Below are positions 32,015-45,430 of a stretch of 64,000 nucleotides of DNA, piece after piece; the first letter of the stretch is position 1; the number at the start of each line of letters is the position of its first letter. The stretch spans positions 1,012,228-1,076,227 of the forward strand of contig JXTC01000020.1 in the NCBI GenBank assembly GCA_002914845.1, read 5' to 3'. Under the pieces are notes generated by a model that had not been told where the DNA came from, searched no databases, and saw nothing but the letters and a program-made list of their open reading frames with translations. The position numbers and the translations under genes were made by a program. Source of the stretch: Trema orientale (taxonomy: Eukaryota; Streptophyta; Magnoliopsida; Rosales; Cannabaceae).

Positions 32015-35000
32015 ATGGCGGAACCCACACTCCTCACAATCGCCGACCTAATCCAAGGCGCTCGTCCTGTCACCGCCGCTCACTCTCTCCACCCACACCT
32101 CCGGAGCCGTACGGTCTCGACGGAATCACCCCATTCCGACCATACGTCTAGGCCTTTCACCCGCCCTCTTCGTCCCAACCATGGCTCTAACCCTAACCCT
32201 AACCCTAATTCTAATTCTAGGGTTATCACTCCGCTCGACTATCCGGCCATCGTTATCGGAACTGTGACTCTCCCGTCCGCTCTGGATGGTTCTTCCCCTT
32301 CTAATCGGTCCGTTCAATGCTCCTACAACTCTTGCTTCCAGTTCTCCGATGGTTCGGCCTCCGTTTGCTGTGACATTCTTGACCTCGACCTTTCGATTAT
32401 CGGTAAGAAAATCTGCGTTCTTGGTTGGAATTTCGTCCCTCTAAAACGGGGAGGTGGGTTCTTGGAGATTATACGGTGGAGATTTTCGGAATTAGAGAGT
32501 GGTCCTCCTCGGTGTTCGGATGGCGAGTCTTATGCATTAGCTTCGGGCTCTTCCCATGGCTGTGAAAGTAGTTCCAAGTCTCGCTATCGTCTCAACGGCG
32601 CTTTGGAGTTCATTAGTCCGATTTCTGTGGTTCCCTGTTCTTCTGGTGCTGGCAACTTGCGGAAAACAGATGACTTTAAGCCGATCCCGGGTTCGAATCT
32701 TCGCGGATTTTTGGTTCAAGTTATGGTCTGTGAGTGTAGATTATGTAGTTCTAAGGAGTCGGTTACCAGATTGAATGATTCAGTTCATGAACAGACGAAT
32801 AGTCATTCTTTTACCAAACCCATTATTGTATATTTTTGTGGGCAAGCTTCATCTTGGCACCCTGTAATTACAAAACTTATTGGCAATGTAGTGACTATCT
32901 CAGGCTTGAAGAAGAAGTTAGTATATATAGGAAATGAAGAGTCTTGTTTGATGTATGTAACTGCGGAGAAGTCTTATCTACGTCTTTCTAGGTCGCAGAA
33001 GAAATCTCTTCCAGGTATCAAAACTAATGTGGAGGGGAAAGGGGAATGTGGATCCTATACTGGCACTGTACAAGGGGTATACATGCAAGGGATGGTTGTC
33101 GAGCTTGATAATGAAGTGTGGCTTTTGTTAACAAGCCGGCTGCTCACTCCGCCGCATAGTCTCAGGGTTGGCGCTCTTGTAAGTATTCTTTGTTAATTCT
33201 TAGACGTCGGCATTAATTTGATGCATTCTATAAGTACTTTTTCTCTCACTATTGGTTCCTGTTTAGATATCTGTGAGAAATGTTCATTTTGTGAATCCAA
33301 GCTTTTCCTGGACGAAGATGGTTATACTTGGTGCTTGTTACAAGACTAGCATTGTTGTGAAGTGCTTCTCTCCATTGATAACTGGGTATGTTTTGCAAAA
33401 TGTAAATTATCTGAATTACTTCTAAGAGTAGTGATGCTCATGGCAGGCCTCTTTCGACCCACTCCTGGAATTTAACGTGTTCCTTTCTCTCACTCTCTCT
33501 CTAATTCTTGATATTTGGAGAGATCTCGAATGCAAATCATACCGCTGAGTAATCTAAAAGTAAAGGGGGGAAGACCTCGTCTATCTCCTGTGTCGGGGTT
33601 CTCTATTGATTTGCTCCCCCTTTCTAGAAGATGTTTTGCCGTTTGATGTGCTACTAGAGTTCTGACCTTAGATTTTCTTTTCAAACTTGCCTATGTAGAA
33701 AAATAAATAATTTATTATCTGTTGCAGGTGTCATATAATTTCACAATCACACAGTATGTTGGGGAACTTCATTGAGTCCTTAGTCTTTTCTGCCAAATTA
33801 TGGTATTCATCTTCTTTACTTGTTATTTTTGAAAATTTTGGTTATATGGAATGTTTGAATTGTATACTAATACCATTACTGTTGAATTTACTTAGCTAAT
33901 TGGTTTTGATTTCAGGGTGTTACTTCTTGTCTCATGTTTTCGGAAGAAGTTTGCCAGTATATTATCTGAGAAGGAGATATTGGGATCAAAACATGTAACT
34001 TGACTTGGTCTAATTTGGCCATTTGAAACTTTCTTTTCTGTACACATTACTTGTTTTTAATTATCTGATGAGCTGATGTTTTGGTGATTGCAAGGTGTTA
34101 CCAGAAGGAAGGATTGGTTCAGACGTATGCCACTTCACATCTACCTCCGTCAATGCTTCAATCTCCGGTAAATCGGGTAATTTATAGTGGAATACTATTC
34201 ATTTAGCTATCATGTAAATTTTTGGATATTCACTATAATTTTTAATGATGTTTATATGAAATTCCTTTTGGCAGCATGGAGTTTTCACGTCGCTGTGCAA
34301 GTATAATTCATGTAGCTGTGAGGGACATAGTAGTGACCTGAAATTGGTAAGTTTTAATATCCAGGAACCATGTGCTTACTATTTTCATTGACTTGCTTCA
34401 TGTATCTGTTGAGTAGATTTCATGTCCCATACTACTAAATGGGAGTTAAAATGTATTTTTGGAATTTTATGGTGGCTTAGTGATAATCACAAACTATGCT
34501 TATGATATGCTTGATACAAAGTTCTTTCCATTATTTCAGGTTGTGCCTATATTTACTTTCGTCCATCATTGTGATGCCGCGTGGATTAGAGCAGTACAAT
34601 TGAAAAGTGACAAAACATTACATGAGGGCAACTTATATAGCCCTCTCTTATTTGGAGCGAGATCTTATGGTCAGCCAATTAGGAAGGTTTTCTCGAGTGA
34701 AGATATCGGCTTTGTTTTAATTGGAAGTCTGAAGGTTTGTATTTTGGCTTCATCTGTCATTTCTCAAATTTATCTTATTCAGATTGTTTGGAGTGCCATA
34801 ATGTTTTGAGGTGTAATGTCTCACACATTTGCATGCATGCTGCTATATCCTTGAGCATTCAGGTTTTTTGTGCTCCCATTGTCATTATCATATATATTGA
34901 TTATGTACTTCAACTACTCAACTAGTTACTCAAGAAAGTTGGTTATGAACCATTATTATTATTATTATTATTATTAGTACTACTGTTACTACTACTGCTG

Positions 35001-35037
35001 CTACTACTATTGCTACTACTGCTGCTGCTGCTACTGC

Positions 35038-35071
<34 letters not shown>

Positions 35072-38000
35072 TTATATTTTTTGTTATGTTTTAACTTCAG
35101 TCAATCTAATCATAATTCATGATAATTATTCAGATTTCTCCATCTTCTGGCAGATTGCAGTTGGTTGATGCCACTAGTAGTATTGATGTCATTATACCAG
35201 ACCTTCCGTCAACTTGGAATCCCAGCAATATATATGAGGTCATAATTTTAATTTTTTCTCAAGTGCAAATCTGTCTCTATGATGATGTCGTATGATCTAT
35301 TTGGAATTTAGATAGAAGGTTCACTGATGCGTCGTCTTCTATGTCCATTTTGCTTCTGAAGTTGCTTAATCTGTATTTTGCTTTTCAGGTTGTTGACTAT
35401 ATTCTTGTTATTGAAGGCATTCCCAGAGTGTTGGATTATTCGGGATTGATTGACAAGCCATTCTCATGCAGAAGTATATTTAATTTTATCCCATTAGCAA
35501 GGGAAGTAAGTTTGGCGTTTTATGTTCAGTTTCACCTTCGGAATGCAGCATGCAGAAATTTGTCATTTTATCCTCGTACTGAATTGGGGGAAGATTTGGA
35601 GAGACTTGAGAGTGGAACATATCATCTGCTTTGTGTAACTCACAAATTTCCAGTGCTGAGCAAGGTATTTCTAACTGCACTCTGTATAGTCGTTGTCCAT
35701 GTTCTAATCATTTTTGTTTGAAATTTAATAGTCTGTTATCTCAAAGAATAAAAAACGGGAATATGTAGTGGAGCAGCAGTCTTAATAAAAAATGGGAATA
35801 TGTAGTGGAGCAGTGATTTTCATCTCTTATTACTTCATTCATCAGTAATCCATTTTACTGATTAACAGTTTCAAGGTGACACAGTTACATCAGACGAATC
35901 AAGCATGTTTGTTGAGGCTGTGATCTTGCATTGGAATTTATTCCTTGGTGTAAAAGATGTATCTGTTTATGAAACTAAGGATTCAGGAAATCAGCTGAAG
36001 AAGCGTACGGAACATTGTGATGATGGGAATCACGAGGAACATATTTCAAAGAGATGTAAACATGACAATACTTCAAGTATGGCATTGTCAGATTCTGTAG
36101 ATGTTTCCTGTAAGGCTGTTAGGTCATTGAGGACTTGTTCTAATTCTTCTGAATCCAGTGAGAAGCAGAGCTTTTGCAACTTTACTGCTCATCAGATTTC
36201 TTGTTCTGCAACCATTAGAGATGTTAATAACCATCGTGTGGTATGTTCCATTATCCTGCATTATACAGGAGCCTTGAATGGTTGTGGCTTTTGCAGACCA
36301 AATACACAAAAGGTTTTACTGGAGTTTAAGCCTGAAAGTTTTCATATATATCAGGTGTGTGACATTTCTACTTTTTCCATTTTTCTTACCTGATGAAGGG
36401 ATGAGAAAAATTTTTATGAAACTTATGTTCATTTTCATTTGATTCCAGTTCTTGCAGATTGGTTGCTATTACATAACAAAGCATGATGGAGAAGATTCTT
36501 TATGTAATTTTAAAGATTCTGATTATGTCAGCAATGTTAAAGTTATTGTTACTTCCAAACATCATCTCTGGAGCCTTTCTTTTATCCCTGATGATGTTCT
36601 CCCAGCAAGTAATTTATCAAGTTGTCCTCCATTAGATGATTATTGTTCAATTGGTGATCCGGTTTCTTCTCGAGATCGGAATGAAGTACGTCTCAATGTA
36701 CCAAATGGTGGTTATTTAGAAACCTCTTCAGATGTTTCTCTTAGTCTGCCTGCAAATATGATTGGTATATTGGATTTAAATATGAGAAAACTGAATGGCG
36801 GCATGATTAAACCAGCTGAGATACCTGAAGAAATTGCTGAGGTTTACTCATGCACGGGGACTGTGGCATCTGCTGCTCCACCCTTTCCTAACTTTAATTG
36901 CCTGCTACCTGAGGGAAATTTAGTGTCTGTGCAAGGGCTTGTGGTTGCTGCACATAAGGTTGATGCACATTTAGACTGTCAAAACCTTGGTGATTCTCTC
37001 CAATCTAGATTCTTCAGTGGAGTTGCAAGCACTTCTTGTTTTCATGTTTTGGTCAAGGATCAAATTGTAAGAATCCATTACTATTTGTATCTCTCCATAT
37101 TGCAGGTTACGGTAAAATATTACATGTCATCTTATTGCATCTTTTAAATGGTACAGGTGAGGATAGTTGGTTCTTTGAGTAAACATGCTTTCCCTCCTGG
37201 CCTTGGGCCTGGTGTAGATGCTATATTTCATCGAGTTCTTGAATTGGGGTAGGCATTCTTATTTTACTTTGAGTTCTGCTACTTGAATGCTTTTCGTAAT
37301 ATGATATCTTGTTCTTTCTATATCAATATACATCACTACTGCAACCTCTAAAAGGTGTAGATCAGGATTTTTCTGTCTTTGTAATCTTTCAAAATGATTT
37401 TCCAGGGCCCAGAAAAGATGGATGTTGACACCTGTATCGTTCATTGTAATAAATTCCATCAGGGTTGTGAATAATTCATGCAGTGAAAAGTGTTCAAGTC
37501 TTGTCCCAGACGTGAATGGTGTTGCCTCTTTGGACACTTTATCATCAGTTCTGATTTCAAAGTTGGTTCAACATCCCGATTGCAAGCTAACGCGGTTTCG
37601 TTGCAGGGTAACTTTTCTAAGCTGTAAACTTCTATGCTTTTGCCTTTTAGCAGGTTGATTTAGCTTCTTTCTCAAACTTCTTTCTATTGGGTTCTTTGTC
37701 ACAGGTTGTCGCTGTTAGTATCCTGGTTTTTGAGAATTATAGAAAAGGTGTTCATCTTCAACCAGAGATCCATTCCAGGCAGTATCAAGTTGACATTCCA
37801 ATTGCTGGTTTTGTTTTGGGTAAAGTATTTGTCTATTTTTGAGGACATCAATGTGATTTAATAAAAGGAGTTCAAATTTTATAAAAGAACCAAGTCATTG
37901 TACATGAAAGAACTTACCATAATGAAAATGTGGAACGTCTTTCTCATACCCACAAGTTATGTTTATCAGTTTCCTTGTCTGACATTCTAACTCACTTTCC

Positions 38001-39083
38001 CATATGCTCACACGTGTAGAATTTAGTCTTTCATTCCTTTACTTCTTTTGTGGGCTGACATTCTAACCCGCTTTCTCATGCACTTACGCCCACTTTCATT
38101 CCTTTTGAATATCCATTTTCCCTAGGCTAAATCTTTGATCCAAAGGCAATTCTGCATTGTGTAACTGCAATCTCTAAATTAGTAAATTGCATAGATCGGA
38201 AAACTTTCATGAACTTTCATAGAAAGATGTCTGAATATGTGAAAGTTGGCTATGCAAGTAATCGCTATGCTACAATATTTGCCATTTCTTTGGTTTTCAG
38301 TCTCTTCTTGGAAGCATGGCGGTTCTCTCTGGTGACTAGTCAACAAAAGTTCCAATTGCTCAAATTTCAACATCTCTAGATTCTCTTTTGTGCAATGTCT
38401 CTCTATATTTTTAATTTTTATATATACCTTTATCTTTCCCCTGTTGTAGATGATGGGTCATCTCCATGCTTTTGCTGGGCAAATGCTGAAAGAGCAGCAA
38501 GCCTTCTCAGGTTGCATGAGAAACTTCCAAAGAAAGCTTTTGAAAGTAATGATTGGACATTAAAGTGTGTTGGGACTGATAATAATATGCACCGCACCAT
38601 CAGATATTATCTTGGGAGAATTTTAGAGAACCATGACAGGATTACAGTTAAAAACTTTGGATCACTGTTTGATTCTTCTTACCAACATCTTGCTATATCT
38701 GTCAGTTCAGAAAATGCCCTTAGTGACTCAGATGAGAATTTCCTCAGATTTGTAGTATTCAATGCTTGTTTTGGCACATTTTGGGTAAGTTTCCTTGCGA
38801 TGTGGAGTAAAATTACTTGTAATGTAGTAAACTACCAAATGAAAAAACAAATGTCTTCTGGTCATTTTTAGCTTCTCAAATATTGAAGAGACACTTCCTT
38901 CATATGCAGACAATTGCTGCCTCGTTGATGGATTCCGATGCTGTCGACCAGTTGGAGAAAGAAAACCTTCTTCAAACGGAGGTGAGTATAAATTCCATGA
39001 AACATGTATGGGCCAAAGAAGTTCATTTCACAAACCCCTTCACCGAGGCCAGGAATGTGATTCAAGAACTGCTAGACAGGTAA
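32015..39083 (+). CDS. CTC1: CST complex subunit CTC1, telomere capping and replication
   Basis: With STN1 and TEN1, CTC1 binds single-stranded telomeric DNA, protects chromosome ends and helps lagging-strand fill-in. Exons: 32015-33178, 33267-33385, 33728-33802, 33916-33994, 34105-34167, 34275-34346, 34540-34734, 35134-35238, 35389-35664, 35869-36354, 36449-37066, 37157-37248, 37406-37607, 37705-37819, 38450-38784, 38910-39083. All are GT-AG and the joined frame gives 1389 aa, in the range of plant CTC1 proteins. Recognisable plant CTC1 segments are TLLTIADLIQGARPV at the N-terminus, CFQFSDGSASVCCDIL (first OB-fold), KICVLGWNFVP, GFLEIIRW, EGLVQTYATSHLPPSML, HGVFTSLCKYNSCSC and DGSSPCFCWANAERAASLLRLHE near the C-terminus. 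Residues about 35-75 are a low-complexity Pro/Ser/Asn stretch. The start of exon 5 could be 34096 instead of 34105, but only 34105 keeps the conserved frame. The promoter has site II elements. Confidence 0.93.
32189..32224 (+). repeat. Telomere-like CCCTAA repeats inside the CTC1 coding sequence
   Basis: Three consecutive CTAACC units followed by TAATTCTAATTCTAGGGTT encode the NPNPNPNSNSR stretch of CTC1. The unit is the 6-base CCCTAA form, not the 7-base CCCTAAA typical of plant telomeres. Confidence 0.85.
34952..35071 (+). repeat. Compound trinucleotide microsatellite in CTC1 intron 7
   Basis: (ATT)n, then a block of ACT/GCT/ACTG triplets, then (ATT)n again, about 120 bases. The middle triplets look like mutated versions of one another. 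It begins about 60 bases before the acceptor of exon 8. Confidence 0.9.
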
Positions 39084-40256
39084 ATGATATATACAATTTG
39101 GTTTTTGATGTAATATGAGATTCAACTTGTATATTCTGTATCTTGTACGTGAAATCTTCCCAAGTTCAATTTCATGGCATATTGCGGTTGACAGAAGTTG
39201 CATTTTGCAACCAATATTGTATGTTGTAATGAATTGGGCCAAGGTTATAGCTGATATAGCAGGCTGTTGATGCTGAAAGCCATAATATACTATGGTGGTG
39301 GTTGTATCTCTATTGTTGATTTTTTTCCCCTTGTATCTCTATTCAGTAACAAGCTGTTAAGTACAAAATACGGTGCTCTCAATGTTAATCTATTTTGTAT
39401 AGAATCAGTTTGGGCTCATGCTGTTGAAGTTGGAAATCATTGCTTCGGGAAATTTCTGCGCTATATTTTTCGAGTTATGCCTGGCTTTCTGTCATGCAAT
39501 GATAGTTTTTGGTCAACAATATGGTACTGTCACGACGATTGCCGTGTAAGGTTTAACCCAAGAATTGGCCAACTTCTTAGCTCGTAGCTTTTATTGCCTC
39601 ATTTCTTAGAGATGGAATTTTTAACTAAATTTTTTTGTACTCAAACCACGTGATGCAGAGTTATAGATGCAGCTTTGTTTGCGCGTTCAATTAATTACAT
39701 GGGGTCTTATGGTCTTTAGATTTATGTAACTATTAGTGGTCCAGTCGAACCCTGGCTTCTGCCTTCTGGTAGGTCATCAATACTAGTGACAGGCACAGCC
39801 GCATATTATGAGAATTCAAGATGCCATGGGGCCCAAAATCAATGGCTAAAACCATTGATTGGGTGTTGGAATGGCTTGAATTTCTCAAGGAATTTCCGAG
39901 TGAGGAGTCATTTTCGAAATAACGCCCGGGAGTCACAATTGCTCGTGTTTGGTCGAATGTTTATGAGAATAGGAAGTAGAGTTATTGAATACGACGAACT
40001 ATGGCTCTGTTTAGCCCCCCAAAAAACAAAGGACCTACAGCTCTGAGATCCAGAATCAAAGACGAAATCATAATTCCACTTTCACCAACATTTCTAAGCC
40101 AGTTATTATTGTTTGTCTTTGTTATGTTATATCTCGATAACTGGCTTCACGGACTCCAAAACCTGTGAGTTATGCACGTGTTTTACCTCAGTCCTACCAG
40201 TTATTACACAAATCGTTGACCCGTCTTACATATATGTTCCTCTCAGGTGGTGAGGG
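39084..40256 (+). other. CTC1 3' UTR and downstream flank
   Basis: Moderate complexity, several short frames without ATG or motif (39267-39587, 39786-40046). No mobile element signature until the copia element. Nothing else supported. Confidence 0.45.
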
Positions 40257-40261
40257 AGGGA

Positions 40262-40780
40262 TGTTAGATATATATAATGAATAATAGATTGTTAAACCAA
40301 ATATAATTCTAGAATCTATCATGTCAAATTGTCAGGAAAAAATTTGTTGAAAGAAAACTCGTGACTAATCTGGATCCATTGTCTTCTACGGCAAAAGATG
40401 AGATCACATAAGCGGAAACGATTAATTAATTAGAGCCCGAGAGTAGAAGGTTTTCCACAGTCAGAATACTCTATGTATACTCAATGGGTTCTCTCTCTGT
40501 TGATGGAGGCAGAGGAGAAGAGCGTATGTTCTATTTGGCTTGGGGATCAAAACTCTAATAGTTATATCCTTATATACTAGTAGCTAATAGAGACCCCAAT
40601 CAATCTTTATTGGATTAGAATTAGGTAACCATACATTACACAGTCCATATTTAATAGGTAATTTCCTGAGCCTATAATTAGATCACTTAATTGACCCCAC
40701 TTAATTAGACAGCCATAATATTATATAATTGTTATAAAATCCCATGGCCCATAATAGGGTTGCACGAGTATAACCCAACA
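40262..40780 (-). repeat. 3' LTR of the copia element
   Basis: 519 bp. In element orientation it begins TGTTGGGTTATACTCG and ends ATCTAACA. The polypurine tract is adjacent at about 40781-40795. It differs from the other LTR by substitutions and small indels. Confidence 0.93.
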
Positions 40781-41259
40781 ATCTCCCACTTGAGCTACAT
40801 GGGTTTTTTCCTGAGACAATTATATAATGAAAACTTGAGTGCGCACTTTATTGTTGTCTGTTAAGAAATTACTCTTTAAGACAATCTGAACCATCTTGTA
40901 TATTAACATGAAACTAAAGCGGCTTTCATTGCACTTAGGTAGGTAACGAAACCCATCAATGATTACCAAATCAATACACGCAATGACATAGATCAAGTAT
41001 GGATGTGTGGCATAGAAATTACATGAAAAGTGATCTTATATGCCTATTTCCATTTGGTCCTACTTTATGATTTCAACGAATCAACCTTAGTCTTTCACTT
41101 TATGCAAAACTGCAACTTTAGGCAAAACAGCAGATAGAAAGAAAATAAAATATAAATTCAGATTATAAAAGAAAACCATCACTTTATTGATATCAAATAA
41201 CAAATGTGTCTATCAAAATAGAACTTGTAAAATCTAACTCCCACTAATTCTGAACGTCT

Positions 41260-42700
41260 CTAAATTGGTACAACACCTATATGAGCAGTATGCTCATGAA
41301 ACACTTTAGGCGTTAGACTTTTGGTGAGCAGATCTACCAACATGGAGTTAGTTCCTATATATTCTACAGACACTAGGTGACTCTGAACTCTTTCTTTAAC
41401 AACTAGAAACTTAGTTTCTATGTGCTTAGACTTTGACGAGCTTCTGTTGTTATTGGAATATAGAACAACGGCTCTATTATCACAATAATTTTTTAGTGGC
41501 TTTTTTAAGCCGTTGACAATTCGCAGCCTGGTGATAAAATTCAACAGCCATATCCCTTGATTCGATGCCTCATGACAAGCTATAAACTCTGCTCCATAGT
41601 GGAAGAAGCTGGGAGCGTCTGCTTAGCACTCTTCTATGATACAGCTCCTCCGGCAAGCAGGTAAATATAGCCTGAAGTGGATCTCTTACTATCTAGGTAT
41701 CCAGCATAATCGGAGTCGGAATATCCCACGATCTCCAAACGATCAGATCTTTGATAAGTGAGCATGTAATCCTTTGTTCTTTGCAAATATCGTAAAATCC
41801 TCTTTGTTACTGTTCAGTGATCCATATCAGGGTTGCTTAAATATCTGCCTAACACTCTAACTATGTATGCTATATCCAGATGCGTACACACTTGAGCATA
41901 CATCGGACTCTGTATTGCACATACATAAGGGATCTTCTACATTTCTTTAGCTTCAAACTCTTTCTTGGGGCATTGAATAAGACTGAATTTATCACCCTTA
42001 GCAATGGATGTATCTCCTGGGGCACATTTGCTTATGTCAAATTTATCAAGCACCTTTTCGATATAACTCTTTTGTGATAATCCAAGTATACCCTGAGAGC
42101 AATCTCGGTATATTTTATACTCTAATATAAAAGAGGCGTCTCCAAGATCTTTCATCTCAAATTTGTTTGATGGAAATATCTTAGTTTCGTGTAGTAAGCC
42201 TATATCGTTACTTGCCAAAAGTATGTCATCGACATACAAAACTAGGAAGATACATTTGCTCCCACTGAACTTGTGATAAATATATCCATCTACAGAATTT
42301 TCCTCAAAACTGAATGAGGAAATAACTTGATGGAACTTATGATACCATTGATGGGATGCTTGTTTGAGACTATAGATGGATTTCTTTAGTTTATAAACCA
42401 TAGACTTTGGATCTCCAGTTATAAAGTTTTCTGGCTGTACCATATAAATCGTTTCCTCAATATCACTATTGAGAAACGCAGTTTTTACATCCATCTGATG
42501 TAGCTCCAAATCAAAATGAGCTACTAGTGCTATAGTTATTCTGAAAAAGTCTTTTGAATAAACTGGAGAGAAAGTCTCTTTATTGTTAATACCTTCTATC
42601 TGAGTAAAACCTTTGGCAACTAGACGAGCCTTATATCTCTCGATATTGCCTTTAGAATCCCTTTTGGTTTTAAAAATTATTTACAACCAATAGGTTTCTT
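41260..42700 (-). pseudogene. Copia reverse transcriptase and RNase H, interrupted
   Basis: The reverse transcriptase part (42509-41937) has MDVKTAFLNSDIEE and the catalytic FLVLYVDDILLASND. The RNase H part (41544-41260) has 'DNRAVVLYSNN' and 'KHIETKFLVVKE' ahead of the usual 'DLLTKSL' end. A gap of about 390 bases between the two frames (41545-41936) has broken frames, so no polyprotein can be made. The upstream start of the RT domain near 42700 is also out of frame. Confidence 0.88.
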
Positions 42701-43112
42701 TCCTGCTGGCAATTCGACGAGTTCCCAAACGTCATTATCTTTCATGGATTTCATCTTATCCTCCATGGTAGTAATCCACTGTTAGGATTTTGAACTTTAT
42801 TTGGCTTGAGTGAAATTGATTGGATCATGTTCTACTCCTATGTGAAATTCATGTTCTACGAGATAGACGATATAATCATCCAGAATCGCGTTTCTCCTTT
42901 TCCTAGTAGATCTCCTTAATGACACTTCCTCTTGAGGTTGTTGAGGTTGCTCTTCAGGAGTAACTTCCTCATGTAAGACAGAGAGTTGCAGAATATTGTC
43001 TTGAATTTCCGGATTTACTTCTTAAATAATGTCAGGCAAAGAAGCATGATCACATTCAATAGCAACTATAGGAAGAGAAACAAATTCCTCCTCAAAGACA
43101 ATATCCCTAACT

Positions 43113-43967
43113 TTATCTTCCCCCTCCCCCCCCAACCTCAACATCCTTAATGAATCTCATATTACCTGTCTCGAGAAAGGACCTATTAGAGGGTTCATAA
43201 AATTTGAAACATCTAGATCTTTCAGCGTAGCCAACAAAATAGTAACTTATTGTTCTTGAGTCCAGTTTCTTTTCATGTGGCCTGTATGGCCTTGCCTCAG
43301 CTAGAAAATCCCAAATATGTAAGTGCCTAATACTAGGCTTCTTGCCTGTCCATAATTCATATGGAGTTTTAGGTACTGATTTGCTGGGTACTCTGTTCAG
43401 TATATTAACTGCAGTCTTAAATGCTTCTCCCCAGAGTGATTCAGGTAAGGAGGAATGACTAATCATGCTTCTCACCATGTCCTTAAGTGTTCGGTTTCAT
43501 CGTTCAGCAACACCATTCATGCTAGATTTTTCCAGTATTGTGTATTGTGGGACGATTCCACATTCCTCTAAGTACTGGGCAAAGGAACCTAGACGTTGTT
43601 CATCGGATCCATCATACCTACCGTAGTATTCACTACCACGATCGAATTTGACAGCTTTAATTTTCTTGTCGAGTTGATTTTCAAATTCGGCTTTGAAAGC
43701 TTTGAATACGTCTAGGGATTGAGACTTCTCATGAATTAAATATAGGTACCCATAGTGAGAGTAATCGTCTATGAACGTGATGAAATACTGTTGGCCATTC
43801 CATGAAGCCATAGGGAATGGACCGCAGATATCAGTATGTATCGGTTCTAAGACACTGAAACTCCTATTAGCACCTAATTTACGCATATTTGTCTGTTTGC
43901 CTTTAATACACTCAATACAAACTGTGAAGTCTGTGAGGTCAAGTGAGTCAAGAATTTCATCTGACAT
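43113..43967 (-). pseudogene. Copia integrase, split by a stop codon
   Basis: The upstream frame (43967-43497) holds a zinc-binding CIECIKGKQ start, then 'HTDICGPFP' and 'FIDDYSHYGYLYLI' with the first catalytic Asp positions, and KFDRGSEYYGRY. The downstream frame (43478-43113) has '[19 protein letters not shown]'. A stop lies between 43497 and 43478. An interrupting C-run lies at 43123-43132. Confidence 0.88.
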
Positions 43968-44012
43968 AAGACGCTGTATTATCTGTTTAGAGATGTGTCA
44001 TAATCGCTTATG

Positions 44013-44580
44013 CTATAATATAGAGGAATTCTCAATTTTTTTGTATTTTGTACCATATTTTTCAGAATGCAAAGTTTCATTAATTGAGGTAATAGTGTCG
44101 ATTTTATATAGGTTATCAATCAAAGTACCAGTCGCAATAATATTAGAATTTTGAAAAAGACTAAATTTATTATTTCCAAATGAACAAGAATAACCAGATC
44201 TGTCCAAAACTGAAATGGAAATTAAATTCTGTCTAAATGATGGTACAACGAATATCTCATCCAAATCCAAAAATAAACCGGAACCTAATTGCAACCTAAA
44301 TAGACCTATTACCTCTACTGTAGCTGTATCGCCGTTGTCCACATAGATGTATCTTTCTGTATCATTTGGCGGATGGCTCCTCAGACAAGTCTGCATAGAC
44401 ACAATTATGTGAGTAGTGGCACTGGTATCCACCCACCAAGTATGACTGGGTACAGAAGCAAAATTAACATCAAAACAGACAAAATTGAGAAATTTATCCT
44501 TCTTGATACACTAAGTAACGTACTTGGGACATTCCTTCTTCACATGTCCTGCCTTCTTGCAGAAGAAACAAACTGATTCA
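44013..44580 (-). pseudogene. Copia protease region and gag CCHC zinc knuckle
   Basis: The zinc knuckle CFFCKKAGHVKKEC (C-x2-C-x4-H-x4-C) is encoded at about 44570-44529. The protease-like frame begins near 44432 with DTSATTHI in the position of the usual D-S/T-G-A active site; the glycine has become serine, which by itself would suggest an inactive protease. Confidence 0.8.
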
Positions 44581-44759
44581 TCATCTTGTTTCTTTTGCAC
44601 TATATTATGTGAAATCTCAGATGCAGCTCCTTTATCCTTAGTCCTTTTTCTTTTCTTATCTTGAGAGGTTGTTGCTAAGTGAGCACAATCTGTCTTATCT
44701 CACTTTAATCTATCCTCTTCTTGTACACACTGAGATATGAGCTCATTAAGAGTCCATTT

Positions 44760-45430
44760 TTCTTTCTGGGTATTATAACTCACTTTAAATTGACTGAATT
44801 ATGGTGGAAGAGATAGTAGAACTAATTGCATAAGCAAGTTATCTGACAGCTCTAACTTAAGTGCCTTTAGTTTTGAAGCCAGCTTGGACATCTCCATGAT
44901 GTACTCCCTTATGTTCCTTTTATTTTTATAACACATAGGAAGCAGATTGCTCAGCATGGTACTTGTTTTCGCTTTTTCATTCTTTTGGAGTGCATAAGGG
45001 AGTGCATAAGCAAGTTATCTGACAGCTCTAACTTAAGTGCCTTTAGTTTTGAAGCCAGATTGGACATCTCCATGATGTATTCCCTTATGTTCCTTTTATC
45101 TTTATAACACATAGGAAACAAATTGCTCAGCATGGTACTTGTCTTCACTTTTTCATTCTTTTGGAAACGTTCCGCAATTGCATCAAGGAATACCTTAGCA
45201 TTATCAACTTCTAGCACAATGCCTCTAATGGTCTCAAGTATGGAATGTTTCATGATCATAAGACTCATGCGATTAGAACGTTCCCACTACTCAAAGTTCT
45301 TAATATCCGTAACAGAACTTTCATCTGTAAGAGCAGCAGGTTGTTCTTTCCTGAGTGAAAGGTCCAGATCCATACAACCGAGCACAATCATAACGTGCAC
45401 TTTCCACTTCTTGAAGTTCGTGCCGTTAAG
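44760..45430 (-). pseudogene. Copia gag, interrupted and partly duplicated
   Basis: The frame 45268-44951 carries the UBN2-type gag pattern 'LDAIAERFQKNEKVKTSTML' and 'NIREYIMEMSNLASKLKAL'. The N-terminal part (about 45430-45270) is in another frame. The segment encoding 'REYIMEMSNLASKLKALKLELSDNLLM' exists twice because of the tandem duplication at 44828-45166. Confidence 0.85.
44828..45166. repeat. Tandem duplication of about 165 bp in the copia gag region
   Basis: GCATAAGCAAGTTATCTGAC at 44828 recurs at 45004, a shift of 176 bases, and similarity continues to TTCATTCTTTTGGA in both copies (about 44990 and 45166). The two copies differ at a few positions, so the duplication is not very recent. 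A short TGCATAAGGGAG filler lies between them. Confidence 0.88.

Noticed and set aside
32126..32719. Minus-strand frames within CTC1 exon 1
   Set aside because: Shadows of the conserved plus-strand coding exon.
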